From positions 1,178,001 through 1,242,000 of the forward strand of contig NZ_CAAAIM010000001.1 of NCBI RefSeq assembly GCF_900639985.1: 64,000 nucleotides of DNA. The letters run 5' to 3'. Within the stretch, counting starts at the first letter, position 1; every line of letters starts with the position of its first letter. The position numbers and the translations under genes were made by a program. The stretch is from Legionella rowbothamii (lineage in GTDB: Bacteria; Pseudomonadota; Gammaproteobacteria; Legionellales; Legionellaceae). Below are positions 9,088-18,123 of the stretch, piece by piece. The notes below the pieces were generated by a model that saw only the letters and a program-made list of their open reading frames with translations, did not search any database and was not told the origin of the DNA.

Positions 9088-9762
9088 ATGATTCAAGTTA
9101 TACGATTTTATTTAGTGTTAGTTTTATTTTTCTTATTTAATCAAGCTCATGCAGCACCACCCTCAATTGCCCGCTATGCGCTGGTTGGCACCACACGAGA
9201 GGGCACAGTCGCGGCATTTATGCTGACCCATTTCGGCCCCTCCTCACATGCTCCTTTTGCAAGCTTAATTATTAAAAAAGCAGGAGTAGAAGAGCCATTG
9301 TTCCAAGATGGTGCTTATCGTATGGATGGGGATGAAAAAGAACTTGCCGATCTGGTCGACCACCTTCTGGAAAAAAACCGTACTGTTTTAAAAGAATATG
9401 AGATTGATCTAGAAAATCAATACATCTCTGAAGCACATATGGCAATTACTGATAATCGACCAGAGTCGGTGGCCGGTTGGGTTGATATTATCAATGGGGG
9501 TACAAAAAAATTCATGGTAAAAAGTATTCCCTCTGAATATTGCTCAGAGAATCCAAATTCAATTGATCTGGAATTTTGGTTCAATGGCGTCAACAAATTA
9601 ACTTTAAAACAAAAACCAGACTCCTGCTGGGATAATGGCTTTTCTATTCGCAATATCTATCAAACTCAAAAAGCGTTGTGGTTTATTATCAATAAGCATG
9701 AAATCGGCTTAGCCAGCCAAAATGTGTATTTCGTGGATATTGCCGGGATTGCTTTGCGGTAA
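9088..9762 (+). CDS. Exported hypothetical protein (possibly DUF2259-like)
   Basis: A 224-residue protein with a clear signal peptide (MIQVIRFYLVLVLFFLFNQ, cleavage after AHA). The mature part is beta-rich and contains two cysteines (EYCSENP, DSCWDNG) that could form a disulfide in the periplasm. The opening of the mature chain (SIARYALVGTTREGTVAAF) resembles DUF2259-type secreted proteins, but that link is tentative. It is divergent from the phosphatase gene. Function unknown. Confidence 0.65.
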   Translation: MIQVIRFYLVLVLFFLFNQAHAAPPSIARYALVGTTREGTVAAFMLTHFGPSSHAPFASLIIKKAGVEEPLFQDGAYRMDGDEKELADLVDHLLEKNRTVLKEYEIDLENQYISEAHMAITDNRPESVAGWVDIINGGTKKFMVKSIPSEYCSENPNSIDLEFWFNGVNKLTLKQKPDSCWDNGFSIRNIYQTQKALWFIINKHEIGLASQNVYFVDIAGIALR

Positions 9763-9768
9763 TAAACG

Positions 9769-9865
9769 ATGTCATCCTGAAGTATTGTGATGAAGGACCT
9801 CCTTAATAGGGTACATGCTAATCCATAGCGGCAATGCCACATTGGGGAGGTGTTCAGGATGACAT
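9769..9865. repeat. Intergenic inverted-repeat element with ATGTCATCCTGAA ends
   Basis: ATGTCATCCTGAA (9769-9781) and TTCAGGATGACAT (9853-9865) are perfect 13-bp inverted termini around a 71-bp core. No ORF lies inside. The size and the ends match a non-autonomous repeat unit; relatives with GTCATT ends occur near 22.5 and 56.5 kb. Confidence 0.65.
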
Positions 9866-9881
9866 AGCTTTACATTTTCAC

Positions 9882-10157
9882 TTAAAAAGTATAAAACCCC
9901 TCACACTCTTCCCAAGGCAAATCCTCACGAGAACAGTCTTTCACAATAGCCAAGCGTGGCCCTTGTTGCAGCCAAAGATACAACTGTTCCAATTTTTCCT
10001 GTGATCCGCAAGCAAAAACCTCAACTCGACCATCAGGCAAATTGCGAGCCCAGCCATTAACTCCTAATTGTAGGGCTTGTTCTTTCGTCGAGAAACGATA
10101 CCAAACCCCTTGCACCTTACCTGAAATAAAACAACGCATGCAGGATTGATTATTCAT
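9882..10157 (-). CDS. acyP: Acylphosphatase
   Basis: A 91-residue acylphosphatase hydrolysing carboxyl-phosphate bonds in the cytoplasm. The phosphate-binding loop with the catalytic Arg (GKVQGVWYR) and the catalytic Asn segment (GWARNLPDGRVEV) are both present, and the length fits the family. It is convergent with the exported protein gene and divergent from the thioesterase gene. Confidence 0.93.
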   Translation of the reverse strand: MNNQSCMRCFISGKVQGVWYRFSTKEQALQLGVNGWARNLPDGRVEVFACGSQEKLEQLYLWLQQGPRLAIVKDCSREDLPWEECEGFYTF

Positions 10158-10223
10158 AAAAGATTCTTATTGGTTTTATCTATAATACAGTTTATCTTAT
10201 CTAAAGGAAGAAAGGAGATCAAA

Positions 10224-10646
10224 ATGGCTATTTGGTTTAAAGAAGTTTCTCTCGAAAAGCTGAATGAGTTTGGGAAAAATACCATGTCTGAATTTCTTGG
10301 TATTCAATTCGTCGAAATAGGCGATAATTTTTTAAAAGCTACCATGCCGGTAACTGAACGGACCAAACAACCGCTCGGCCTTCTGCATGGGGGAGCCAAT
10401 GTTGCCTTAGCTGAAACCATTGCCAGTACTGCCGCGAATGGGGTTGTGGACTTACAACACTATTACTGTGTTGGCCTAGAAATCAATGCCAATCATTTGC
10501 GTGCGGTTAAAGAAGGCATCGTCACAGCAGTAACCACCCCAATCCATATCGGCAAAACAACTCAAGTTTGGGAAGTTATTATTTCTAACGAAGCAGGGAA
10601 AAAAACTTGTATTGTTCGTATGACTGCAGCGGTTATAGCTCGGTAA
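10224..10646 (+). CDS. PaaI/YdiI-type hotdog acyl-CoA thioesterase
   Basis: A 140-residue thioesterase with the conserved PLGLLHGGANVALAET segment: the His-Gly-Gly loop and the catalytic Glu of the YdiI/EntH group. The C-terminal strands (TPIHIGKTTQVWEV) complete the fold. Members act on aryl- or acyl-CoA such as DHNA-CoA, but the substrate here is not determinable. The start is the ATG at 10224 behind AAAGGAGA; the longer frame starting at 10146 overlaps acyP and adds an unrelated hydrophobic leader. Confidence 0.85.
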   Translation: MAIWFKEVSLEKLNEFGKNTMSEFLGIQFVEIGDNFLKATMPVTERTKQPLGLLHGGANVALAETIASTAANGVVDLQHYYCVGLEINANHLRAVKEGIVTAVTTPIHIGKTTQVWEVIISNEAGKKTCIVRMTAAVIAR

Positions 10647-10676
10647 TCAACCGTACAAATAGATGTGAGGTGTAAG

Positions 10677-11555
10677 ATGCAGCAAAAACAAGACCTAAAT
10701 AGTTTTTTTAAGCTCCTGCTCCTTGGTGATCGTGCCGTTGGAAAAACAACTTTATTGCAAAAGTTTGTCGAGGAACTTGACCCTGACTGCTATTATGCAA
10801 CCTGCGGCGTTGATCAAAAAGTACGTTCTCTTTTTCTTTTTAACACGCAGCTTGATTTAAGAATTTGGGATGCCGGAGGAGACCCTGGCCTTTGGCATTT
10901 GGTTAAAAGATACCTTCCGGATACCAATGGCGCCCTAGTCTGCTTTGATGTAACCAATCCATTTTCATTGATCAGAGTAAGCAACTACGTCGAAAAGCTG
11001 CGGGAAGCACAACCGAACCTCCCTATCATGCTCATAGCATGTAAATCAGATTTAACACAAAAGCGCAGGGTCTCAGAGGAACAAGCTCAACAGCAGGCTC
11101 AAAAGTTAAATATTGCGTATTTAGAAACATCGGGACTAAAAAAAAGGAATGTTGATGCGGCATTCATACAAATCACCCAACGCATGTACTTTGCGCGCAT
11201 CCTCAATACTATTCGCCCTACCTTAGAAAAGTATTTCAATGATTACTCTAATAATCCTCCAATTCCAATTTCCAAAAAAGAAACGGCATTACAAGAGAAA
11301 TATAAGTGCCTATTAGAAGAATTGCTACGCGCTACAAGCCTAGACGAACTAAGTGATTTTTATCAAAAAACATCCACCATAATAAGCCATGCCGATGTTC
11401 TTTATGCAAGAAAACACCCTATTTGGAATGCAATAACAATGAGCCCCCTATCCGCTGCGCTAAGAAAAACATTAGCAGCTTTAGATTCATTACAAAAAAA
11501 TCTCAAAGCCGATCTTTATTTAGAGTCCTCTAATGAAACTGTCTTAAGCATGTAA
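10677..11555 (+). CDS. Rab/Ras-like small GTPase with C-terminal helical extension (putative effector)
   Basis: Residues 10-180 form a eukaryotic-type small GTPase: P-loop GDRAVGKTTLL (G1), switch I TCGVDQKVRS resembling Rab TIGVDFKIRT (G2), IWDAGGDP (G3), CKSDL (G4) and ETSGL (G5). The catalytic Gln of DTAGQ is Asp here, which predicts weak intrinsic hydrolysis. About 100 residues follow with the helical pattern common in Legionella effector C-termini (LLRATSLDELSDFYQKTSTI). There is no C-terminal prenylation cysteine. Such genes are generally acquired from eukaryotes and the products translocated; that is inference. The start is the ATG behind GTGAGG, not the GTG 12 nt upstream. Confidence 0.8.
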   Translation: MQQKQDLNSFFKLLLLGDRAVGKTTLLQKFVEELDPDCYYATCGVDQKVRSLFLFNTQLDLRIWDAGGDPGLWHLVKRYLPDTNGALVCFDVTNPFSLIRVSNYVEKLREAQPNLPIMLIACKSDLTQKRRVSEEQAQQQAQKLNIAYLETSGLKKRNVDAAFIQITQRMYFARILNTIRPTLEKYFNDYSNNPPIPISKKETALQEKYKCLLEELLRATSLDELSDFYQKTSTIISHADVLYARKHPIWNAITMSPLSAALRKTLAALDSLQKNLKADLYLESSNETVLSM

Positions 11556-11623
11556 AGCTAATTTTTGAGCACCAGCCGATGCAGGCTGCCAAGTCGAGCA
11601 TTGCAGTTGGGCAAACTGCATTT

Positions 11624-11641
11624 GCTGGGCTTTACAGCCCA
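11624..11641. repeat. GCTGGGCT-type hairpin downstream of the GTPase gene
   Basis: TGGGCT and AGCCCA pair around a TTAC loop. It is a member of the GGCTGGGC hairpin family and lies between the GTPase stop and the decayed effector remnants. A further GGGCAAACTGC motif precedes it. Confidence 0.45.
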
Positions 11642-11956
11642 CTGCGTGGTATAACATGGAGAACGCAACTGTTTACGCGAATCCCAAGGCTTACTGCTTC
11701 CTTCCGTCGCCAGATGTATACTCAGCCAGAATACCTAACTCAGCCATTGAAGCAGATGAAGGGACACTAATAAGCATAAAAAAACACTATCAAGAACAAT
11801 CTGAGATTGCTGATCGAGTGATAGGAGAATTAAAAAATAAACTACTATCAACTCCTGGGCGGAATATGGCTTCGGTGGTAAAACACTCTAGATAGAAAAG
11901 CTTACTCATGACAACACGCGTATTCAAGTTCATAACCTAGTTCCCAGCGCAGTTGC

Positions 11957-12001
11957 AGATGAGATGAGATGAGATGAGATGAGATGAGATGAGATGAGAT
12001 G
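11957..12001 (+). repeat. GAGAT pentanucleotide tandem tract (8 full copies plus partial)
   Basis: AGAT is followed by eight perfect GAGAT units ending directly at the ATG of the next ORF. Every reading frame through the tract meets TGA within 15 bases, so it is not translated through. Each unit offers ATGAGATGA (Met-Arg-stop), and only the last ATG opens a long ORF. Change in copy number would alter leader length rather than coding frame. Confidence 0.85.
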
Positions 12002-12451
12002 CAATTTATCAAAGACCAAGAAAAATTCAAACGTGAATGCTACTTGATCAATCAACTACATAAATATTTCGTCGAAAGAATACGACAAGCAAAAAGCACT
12101 CAAGAAATAACAGATCTTAGGAAATTCCACGAAGACTCCTTAGGTATCCTCTTTAATGGTCACAATACAAATAAGCAAACTGCTCAATTAAAAGAGTTAG
12201 CTCACGCTATATTCTCACCAGAAGATAAAATATTTAAGTTTCTAAGCAATCTTACAGGAGCACGAATTGCTCATGGAATATATTCTACCTTGGGTATATT
12301 CTCAAAAACAGCCCGTGACATTTCTAAACGTATTGACGAGCCTACCGGCGAAACTTTAGAACAAGGTGTAGGCAATAAGTGTGATTGTTGGGCTTTGCAG
12401 GGAACCAACCTGCAAATTACTCACTTATCGACTAGCCTCCAATCAACATAG
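11999..12451 (+). pseudogene. Remnant of an effector-like helical protein
   Basis: A 150-residue ORF whose first 110 residues have the Legionella effector-type helical pattern (AKSTQEITDLRKFHEDSL), similar in rhythm to the C-terminal extension of the upstream GTPase. The tail (CDCWALQGTNLQITHLSTS) looks out of frame. Immediately upstream, frames opened at 11656-11895 and 11895-11975 carry further protein-like pieces (IQVHNLVPSAVADEM) broken by stops. I read the whole stretch 11650-12451 as a decayed gene. A small functional product starting at the last ATG of the pentamer tract remains possible. Confidence 0.45.
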
Positions 12452-12574
12452 ATAGCTTAAGCATCTTAAGAAGTTCACTGGTCCCTCAAAAAAACATGAA
12501 GGCCCGGTATAAAATCCTGTTTTTTTTCTCCAAAATGAGCAATACTTGCTTCTGAATTCATCCCCCATAAAATT

Positions 12575-13384
12575 ATGATCAAAATAAGACCTTTTCTAAA
12601 GTGGGCAGGTAGTAAATATAATTGTCTGGATAAAATTATCCCCTTTCTGCCTGCGGGCCAGCGTTTAATTGAACCTTTTGCCGGCTCAGGGGTTATTTTT
12701 ATGAATACGGCTTACTCGTCTTATTTGTTAGCAGAAAGTAATTTGGACTTAGTACATCTTTTTACTTATCTGCAACAGGAGGGTGATGAGTTTATTGAGC
12801 AGTGCCGTAGCTATTTTACCCCTGAATTTAATTGCAAAGAGAAATATTATCCTTTTCGCAGCGAGTTTAATCAGGCGCCCTATACTTCTCAAAGAGCAGC
12901 CTTATTCCTATATCTAAACCGCCATGGTTATAATGGCTTATGCCGCTATAACTCTCAAGGCATATATAATGTTCCCTTTGGACTTTATACAAGACCGTAT
13001 TTTCCTTATAAAGAAATGCAATTGTTCCATGAAAAATGCCAAAGCACTCAATTTATTCATCAAGATTTCAGAAAGACTTTTGAGCAAGCTGAACGAGGTG
13101 ATGTAATTTATTGCGATCCACCTTATGTGCCGCTCTCAGAAAAAACAAAGCTCCTACCTTATAACCAAAAACTATTTACTACAGAAGATCAGATTGAGCT
13201 GACTGAGTTAGCCAAAGAAACGGCAGCGAAAGGTATTCCGGTTATCTTATCAAATCATGATACTGAATTTACCCGCTATCATTACAGCAAAGCAAAAATT
13301 AAAAGTTTCCCTGTATCACGGTATATCAATTGTCGGACGGATTTACGTCGACCGGTTAAAGAGTTATTGGCTATTTTTAGTTGA
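12575..13384 (+). CDS. dam: DNA adenine methyltransferase (GATC)
   Basis: A 269-residue Dam methylase, class alpha. In order it shows FLKWAGSK (N-terminal), the SAM-binding EPFAGSGVIF motif, RHGYNGLCRYN with the DNA-contact region, and the catalytic CDPPYVPLS (DPPY). Dam methylates adenine in GATC and links mismatch repair, replication timing and gene regulation. Length and motif order are standard. It is followed by a strong bidirectional terminator separating it from the convergent MFS genes. Confidence 0.93.
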   Translation: MIKIRPFLKWAGSKYNCLDKIIPFLPAGQRLIEPFAGSGVIFMNTAYSSYLLAESNLDLVHLFTYLQQEGDEFIEQCRSYFTPEFNCKEKYYPFRSEFNQAPYTSQRAALFLYLNRHGYNGLCRYNSQGIYNVPFGLYTRPYFPYKEMQLFHEKCQSTQFIHQDFRKTFEQAERGDVIYCDPPYVPLSEKTKLLPYNQKLFTTEDQIELTELAKETAAKGIPVILSNHDTEFTRYHYSKAKIKSFPVSRYINCRTDLRRPVKELLAIFS

Positions 13385-13395
13385 GGTAATAAAGA

Positions 13396-13421
13396 AAACC
13401 TGGTTGGAAGCAACCAGGTTT
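13396..13421. terminator. Bidirectional intrinsic terminator between dam and MFS genes
   Basis: AAACCTGGTTG and CAACCAGGTTT form a perfect 11-bp stem with a GAAG tetraloop. CGCTTTTTA follows on the plus strand and TCTTTATT on the minus strand, so it can serve both convergent transcripts. Confidence 0.85.
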
Positions 13422-13427
13422 CGCTTT

Positions 13428-14675
13428 TTAATTTGGGGAATGATCTTTAATAAAAAAGGCAAGAATTGTAACTAATAAAAGAGAAATAGGTAATATCGAT
13501 AAGGCAACCTGATAATCCACAACGGTGTAAATATGCTCGCCCCCTACGATACCACTGTCACCAAAAGTATCTAGTAACTTACCTACTAAAGGTTGGAAAA
13601 CAACCCCCCCTAACGTCACAATCATATTAGTCGCAGCAAAAACCGTACCTGACAACTTGGCCCCACTGCACTCTTTAGCCATAATAAATACAATGATTTC
13701 TGTAGCACTAAATACACCGTACAAAAACAATAGAATATTAAGTGACTTATAAGATAATCCTGGCATATATAATACTAAGCTAATACAAATTAATGAAAGA
13801 ATAGCACCCACAACCAAAGGTAATAATCTTCTCCCCGTACGGTCAGAAAGATATCCAGCTATAGGGGCACCTACAGCCCAACCTAAGAATACAGCCGATA
13901 CTGTTCTAGCGGCCTCAACCTTAGTTAAGTGATGTGCCTGTTCTAAATAGGTCTTACCCCACAACTCCCCAAACACCGATAAGGAAGTATAAAGACAAGC
14001 TCCTACAAAACCGATTAACCACACCTCTGGAGCCATTAAAACTTTAAGAACATTATGGAAAAACTCAGGTAAGGGATGTTTATTGGATTGATGACCTGTA
14101 GGTCCATCACGTACCACTAGCAACATCAAAACACTCAAGCCAGAACCAATGAGGGCAATGAACAATAATACTTGTTCCCAACCAACACGTTGAGACCATT
14201 CAGTGATTTTTACTTCACCATAAACCAGCCCTAACATTCCTAAAGTAGTCATTAAACCAGCAACAAGCGAAAAATAACGTCTAGGTAGCCAATGCAATGC
14301 TAAAGATAAAACCCCAACGAAAGCAAAGGATGAGCCAAACCCTACTAAAAAGCGGCCGGCCCCCACTAAAAACATGGATGATGTTAAGGTGAACATCCAT
14401 GAGCCTACAGTACAACAAATACATGCAAAGGTAAGTAATCGTCTAGGCCCATATCTATCCATAAGCATCCCTACTGGCATTTGCATTGGTGAATATGCAA
14501 AATAGTAGAGCGCTGATATTTGGCCAAATGTTGTTGCAGAAATATGCCCCAGAGCAATACTGAGCTCCGCCTGCAGCACACCTGGTATAATACGCAGGAT
14601 AAACTCATAACAATAGAACACTGCCCCAACAAAGCAGATGAGCGAACCAAATATCAATTGTTTTTTAGCATTCAT
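13428..14675 (-). CDS. MFS transporter (Pht-like), second of a tandem pair
   Basis: A 415-residue, 12-TM major facilitator protein. The loop 2-3 signature (MLMDRYGPRRLLTFACI) and its half-repeat in loop 8-9 (GYLSDRTGRRLLPLV) are intact. Sequence style and tandem arrangement fit the Legionella Pht family of phagosomal nutrient transporters, whose characterised members move threonine, valine or nucleosides; the substrate here is unknown. It lies 2 bp behind the upstream paralogue and is therefore cotranscribed and probably translationally coupled. Confidence 0.82.
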   Translation of the reverse strand: MNAKKQLIFGSLICFVGAVFYCYEFILRIIPGVLQAELSIALGHISATTFGQISALYYFAYSPMQMPVGMLMDRYGPRRLLTFACICCTVGSWMFTLTSSMFLVGAGRFLVGFGSSFAFVGVLSLALHWLPRRYFSLVAGLMTTLGMLGLVYGEVKITEWSQRVGWEQVLLFIALIGSGLSVLMLLVVRDGPTGHQSNKHPLPEFFHNVLKVLMAPEVWLIGFVGACLYTSLSVFGELWGKTYLEQAHHLTKVEAARTVSAVFLGWAVGAPIAGYLSDRTGRRLLPLVVGAILSLICISLVLYMPGLSYKSLNILLFLYGVFSATEIIVFIMAKECSGAKLSGTVFAATNMIVTLGGVVFQPLVGKLLDTFGDSGIVGGEHIYTVVDYQVALSILPISLLLVTILAFFIKDHSPN

Positions 14676-14677
14676 AT

Positions 14678-15973
14678 TTATTTATCTACTAGAGCGTAAG
14701 TTTCTCGTAAAAAGAACGTTAATATGGCCGCAATAAATATACCTAGGGGTATAATAGATAGTGCGAACTGATAATCAGCCACAGTGTACAACTTATGGAC
14801 GTTTTCTACAATAGCTCCAGTCGCTTCGCTTCGTGCTGAAAAACTAAAATCTAATAAATGTCCAACCAATGGTTGCAACAACATTGCGCCTAACATAACG
14901 ATCATATTAGTAATTGCCATTGCAGTACCAGCAGCCTCACCAGGACTTAATTCGCGACCCACAGCAAATACAATTGCTTGCGCACTATACAATAAACCCA
15001 ATAAAAACATTAAGATTTGTACATTGGTTTCCGTTAAACCAGGAACATACAAAATAATTAACATCATGATCATGGCACCAGTAGCACCAACGAGCATGGG
15101 AAACTTTCTACGCTCGAAACGATCCGAAATATAACCCATCAATGGGGCGCCTAAGGTAAAACCTAGGAACAGCAATGAGTTGGCAAGTCCTGCTGCGTGA
15201 GCTGATAAGCCGTGAGCATGTTTTAAATAAGGAATACCCCATAATTCAGCAAAAACGGTTGTTGGCAAATAAACCAAACAGCCATACATGCCATTAACCC
15301 AAATTTGCTTGTTACGGGCAATAATTGCTAAATCGGCTAAACCTTTTTTGAAGGAAGAAACCGTGCCACTTTGTCTATGACGTCCTTTCTTATCTTGAAG
15401 GCCCGCCCATAAGATAAATGTCAAAACAATACCGAAAGCAGCAGTGGTATTAAGCGTTCTAACCCAACCTAACTTTTCTACAAAAATTTCTAAGAAGTTA
15501 TCACCGAGCATCGCACCTATAGTACCTAATGCTGCAGTCATTCCAGAAACCATAGCCAAACGGTTTTCTGGTAACCAAATCGTCGCAAGCTTTAATACAC
15601 CAACGAAGGCAAATGCCGAACCTAGACCAACTAAAAAACGTCCCGAAGCAGCCACCCAAAAATTTGCAGTTCCTGTAAACAAGAAGGTACCGAGCACACA
15701 AATAACACATGCAAGAGTTAATAGACGACGTGGACCATAACGGTCAAGCAACAAACCTACCGGTAATTGCATGGGAACATAGGCATAATAATAGATGGAA
15801 GAAATGTGCCCAAAGCCAGTTGCAGATAAATCAAAGTGGGTCCGCAAAGCCGGTTCCATCGCACTAGGTGCAATTCTTAGTAAATATTCATAACTGTAGA
15901 ATATTGCCCCAAGAGCACAAATAAACCACCCCATTAGGGTGTAATTCTTACGATTCTCAGAAAGCAAAGTCAT
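14678..15973 (-). CDS. MFS transporter (Pht-like), first of a tandem pair
   Basis: A 431-residue paralogue of the next gene, sharing the Tyr-Glu opening (FYSYEYLLRIAPSAME), LLLDRYGPRRLLTLACV in loop 2-3 and GYISDRFERRKFPMLV in loop 8-9. Twelve hydrophobic segments are readable. The ligand is not evident. It is the promoter-proximal gene of a two-gene unit, and the 170-bp gap to the malic enzyme gene leaves room for a promoter. Tandem Pht-like carriers may reflect duplication or an obligate pair. Confidence 0.82.
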   Translation of the reverse strand: MTLLSENRKNYTLMGWFICALGAIFYSYEYLLRIAPSAMEPALRTHFDLSATGFGHISSIYYYAYVPMQLPVGLLLDRYGPRRLLTLACVICVLGTFLFTGTANFWVAASGRFLVGLGSAFAFVGVLKLATIWLPENRLAMVSGMTAALGTIGAMLGDNFLEIFVEKLGWVRTLNTTAAFGIVLTFILWAGLQDKKGRHRQSGTVSSFKKGLADLAIIARNKQIWVNGMYGCLVYLPTTVFAELWGIPYLKHAHGLSAHAAGLANSLLFLGFTLGAPLMGYISDRFERRKFPMLVGATGAMIMMLIILYVPGLTETNVQILMFLLGLLYSAQAIVFAVGRELSPGEAAGTAMAITNMIVMLGAMLLQPLVGHLLDFSFSARSEATGAIVENVHKLYTVADYQFALSIIPLGIFIAAILTFFLRETYALVDK

Positions 15974-16143
15974 CTCCTTAACTATTGGGTTAAGTAAAAG
16001 CGTGCGCCAGAGCGATCACGCTTTTCTTTGTATTAACTCCAAGGTTTTATCCAAGGTACAGCAAAGCACTTCATTGATTAGGCAGAACGCTTCATCCTGT
16101 AAATCTCATACTGCAGCCCAGGATAACTACCGAGAAGTTACCG

Positions 16144-17385
16144 TTATTTTAAATAATGATTATTTTGGCTCACGCCGCTAGCAATTGCCGCTTTAGCAAC
16201 AGCTGCAGGAACCCGCTCTTTTAAGCGAGGGTCAATGGGCTTGGGAATAATGTAATTAGGCCCAAACTCCCAATCTGTAACGCCTGGGTAATTATCCTTC
16301 ACTACCTGGGGAACCGGCTCATGCACCAATTGGCGTATTGCTTCAACTGCTGCAATTTGCATGGCTTGGTTAATGCATGTTGCGCGCACATCCAGTGCAC
16401 CACGGAAAATATATGGAAAACATAACACATTATTTACCTGATTAGGATAGTCACTACGACCTGTTGCAATGATTACATCATTACGAACTTGATAAGCAAC
16501 CTCCGGTCTTATTTCCGGATCAGGATTGGATAACGCAAAAATAACAGCATTAGGCGCCATTAAATTTAATAAATCTGCATCTAATAAATTAGGCTTGGCA
16601 ACGCCGATGAACACATCTGCATCAACCAAAGCATCAGCTAAAGTACGGGATGATGTAGTACGGGAAAAAGCAAACTTATAAGGATTAAGATCGGTACGCT
16701 CTGAATGAATAACGCCTTTAGTATCCAAAAGCGTCATGTTCTCTTTATTTGCTCCCAAAGCAGCAAGTAAACGCATGGATGCAATACCTGCAGCCCCTGC
16801 TCCAATACATACAATTTTTGCATCAGACAAAGTTTTCTTTTGTAAATCTAAGGCATTTAACAAACCTGCAGCAACAACAATGGCTGTGCCATGCTGATCA
16901 TCATGGAATACAGGGATACTTAATTGTTCTATTAACGCTTGTTCAATTTCAAAGCACTCTGGCGCTTTAAGATCTTCTAAGTTAATTCCACCAAAGGTAG
17001 GAGCAATATTTTTGGCAGTAGTAATAAATGCTTGCGGGTCATGGGCATCAATTTCAATATCAAACACATCGATATCAGCAAACCGCTTAAATAAAACCGC
17101 CTTGCCTTCCATAACCGGCTTACTGGCAAGAGGCCCGAGGTCACCCAAACCAAGTACCGCGGTACCATTAGTCATTACAGCTACTAAATTACCTTTGTTA
17201 GTATAGCGATAAGCATTTTCAGGATTTTCTGCTATGGCCAATACAGGAGCTGCAACGCCCGGGGTATAGGCCAAAGATAAATCATGCTGAGAGTTAGTTG
17301 GCTTAGTAAGGTGAACACTGAGCTTTCCTGGAATGGGGAACTCGTGATAATCCAATGCTGACTGTTTTAAAACTTCATTATCCAA
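16144..17385 (-). CDS. Malic enzyme (decarboxylating malate dehydrogenase)
   Basis: This enzyme oxidatively decarboxylates malate to pyruvate. Motifs: SLAYTPGVAAP, the malate/metal segment FGGINLEDLKAPECF, FHDDQHGTAIV, the nucleotide-binding CIGAGAAGIASM, and FALSNPDPEI. It is the short form without a phosphotransacetylase domain. The longest frame begins at a TTG at 17418. An alternative TTG at 17385 (LDNEVLKQSALDY) has AAGAGAG 8 nt upstream and was chosen with moderate confidence. Cofactor preference is not decided by inspection. It feeds gluconeogenic and pyruvate pools in an amino-acid-using bacterium. Confidence 0.9.
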   Translation of the reverse strand: MDNEVLKQSALDYHEFPIPGKLSVHLTKPTNSQHDLSLAYTPGVAAPVLAIAENPENAYRYTNKGNLVAVMTNGTAVLGLGDLGPLASKPVMEGKAVLFKRFADIDVFDIEIDAHDPQAFITTAKNIAPTFGGINLEDLKAPECFEIEQALIEQLSIPVFHDDQHGTAIVVAAGLLNALDLQKKTLSDAKIVCIGAGAAGIASMRLLAALGANKENMTLLDTKGVIHSERTDLNPYKFAFSRTTSSRTLADALVDADVFIGVAKPNLLDADLLNLMAPNAVIFALSNPDPEIRPEVAYQVRNDVIIATGRSDYPNQVNNVLCFPYIFRGALDVRATCINQAMQIAAVEAIRQLVHEPVPQVVKDNYPGVTDWEFGPNYIIPKPIDPRLKERVPAAVAKAAIASGVSQNNHYLK

Positions 17386-17630
17386 GGTACTTACTCTCTT
17401 AAATAAAAACCAATACAAAATAGGGCTTGCTCACCCTCCAATCATCATCGATCTGTCGCGACTAATCCGGAAGAGGAGTTAAAGTAGCAATGCTAGCTAC
17501 CAAACATCTAATTTCCGGGGAGGAAGTCGCGGAGAAAACACGAATTGAGAGGAGATTTGAGCGTCAATGCCCTGGCAACTTAGTAAAAAACTACCATGAT
17601 GATAATAATTTTTCAATAAGTTAATTAAAT

Positions 17631-17648
17631 GCGCGCAAAAATGCGCGC
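17631..17648 (-). terminator. GC-rich hairpin downstream of rpmE
   Basis: GCGCGCA and TGCGCGC form a perfect 7-bp stem just past the rpmE stop. The following sequence on the minus strand is ATTTAATT, a weak U-tract. Confidence 0.6.
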
Positions 17649-17655
17649 TTCACAA

Positions 17656-17883
17656 CTATTCTTTTGATGCAGCGGCAGCAGCACGTTGACTGTAACGATC
17701 ACGGAACTTCTGAACACGACCACCAGTATCAACTAATTTTTGCTTTCCAGTATAGAAAGGATGGCATTGTGAACATACTTCAATATTTAAATCTTTACAT
17801 AAAGTTGAACGAGTTTCAAAGGTCTCGCCACAGCTACAAGTAACCTTAACAACTTCATAATTTGGATGAATCGTTGCTTTCAT
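17656..17883 (-). CDS. rpmE: 50S ribosomal protein L31 (zinc-binding form)
   Basis: A 75-residue L31 with the zinc-binding cysteines CSCGE, LCKD and [10 protein letters not shown], and the conserved end [17 protein letters not shown]. The Cys-containing form is used when zinc is sufficient. It is monocistronic, with its own hairpin terminator. The Ala-rich tail (AAAAASKE) is ordinary. Confidence 0.96.
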   Translation of the reverse strand: MKATIHPNYEVVKVTCSCGETFETRSTLCKDLNIEVCSQCHPFYTGKQKLVDTGGRVQKFRDRYSQRAAAAASKE

Positions 17884-18123
17884 AACACTACTCTCTTATA
17901 GTTCAAATGAATATCGCCACCTGGACCCTATTGCCAAGCACCATATTCTATACAAATGACGCGAAACAATAGCAGAAAAATTTCTGTAAAGCAATTTTTT
18001 CTAGTATTGGCTCGCATGGGGACTGTGCCCAATCTTTTACTATAGCACAGAAATTTATTTTTGTTGTAGGCCCGTCATTCTGCGGAAGCTACGACGAAAG
18101 ATGACGTACTATTCGCCAGCGTA

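Noticed and set aside
8934..9140. Plus-strand 68-codon ORF overlapping the phosphatase start
   Set aside because: It has no ribosome binding site and no family features, and it overlaps the signal-peptide gene in another frame.
11957..12001. Pentamer tract as a classical frame-switching contingency locus
   Set aside because: Every frame contains TGA within the repeat, so the tract cannot be translated through.
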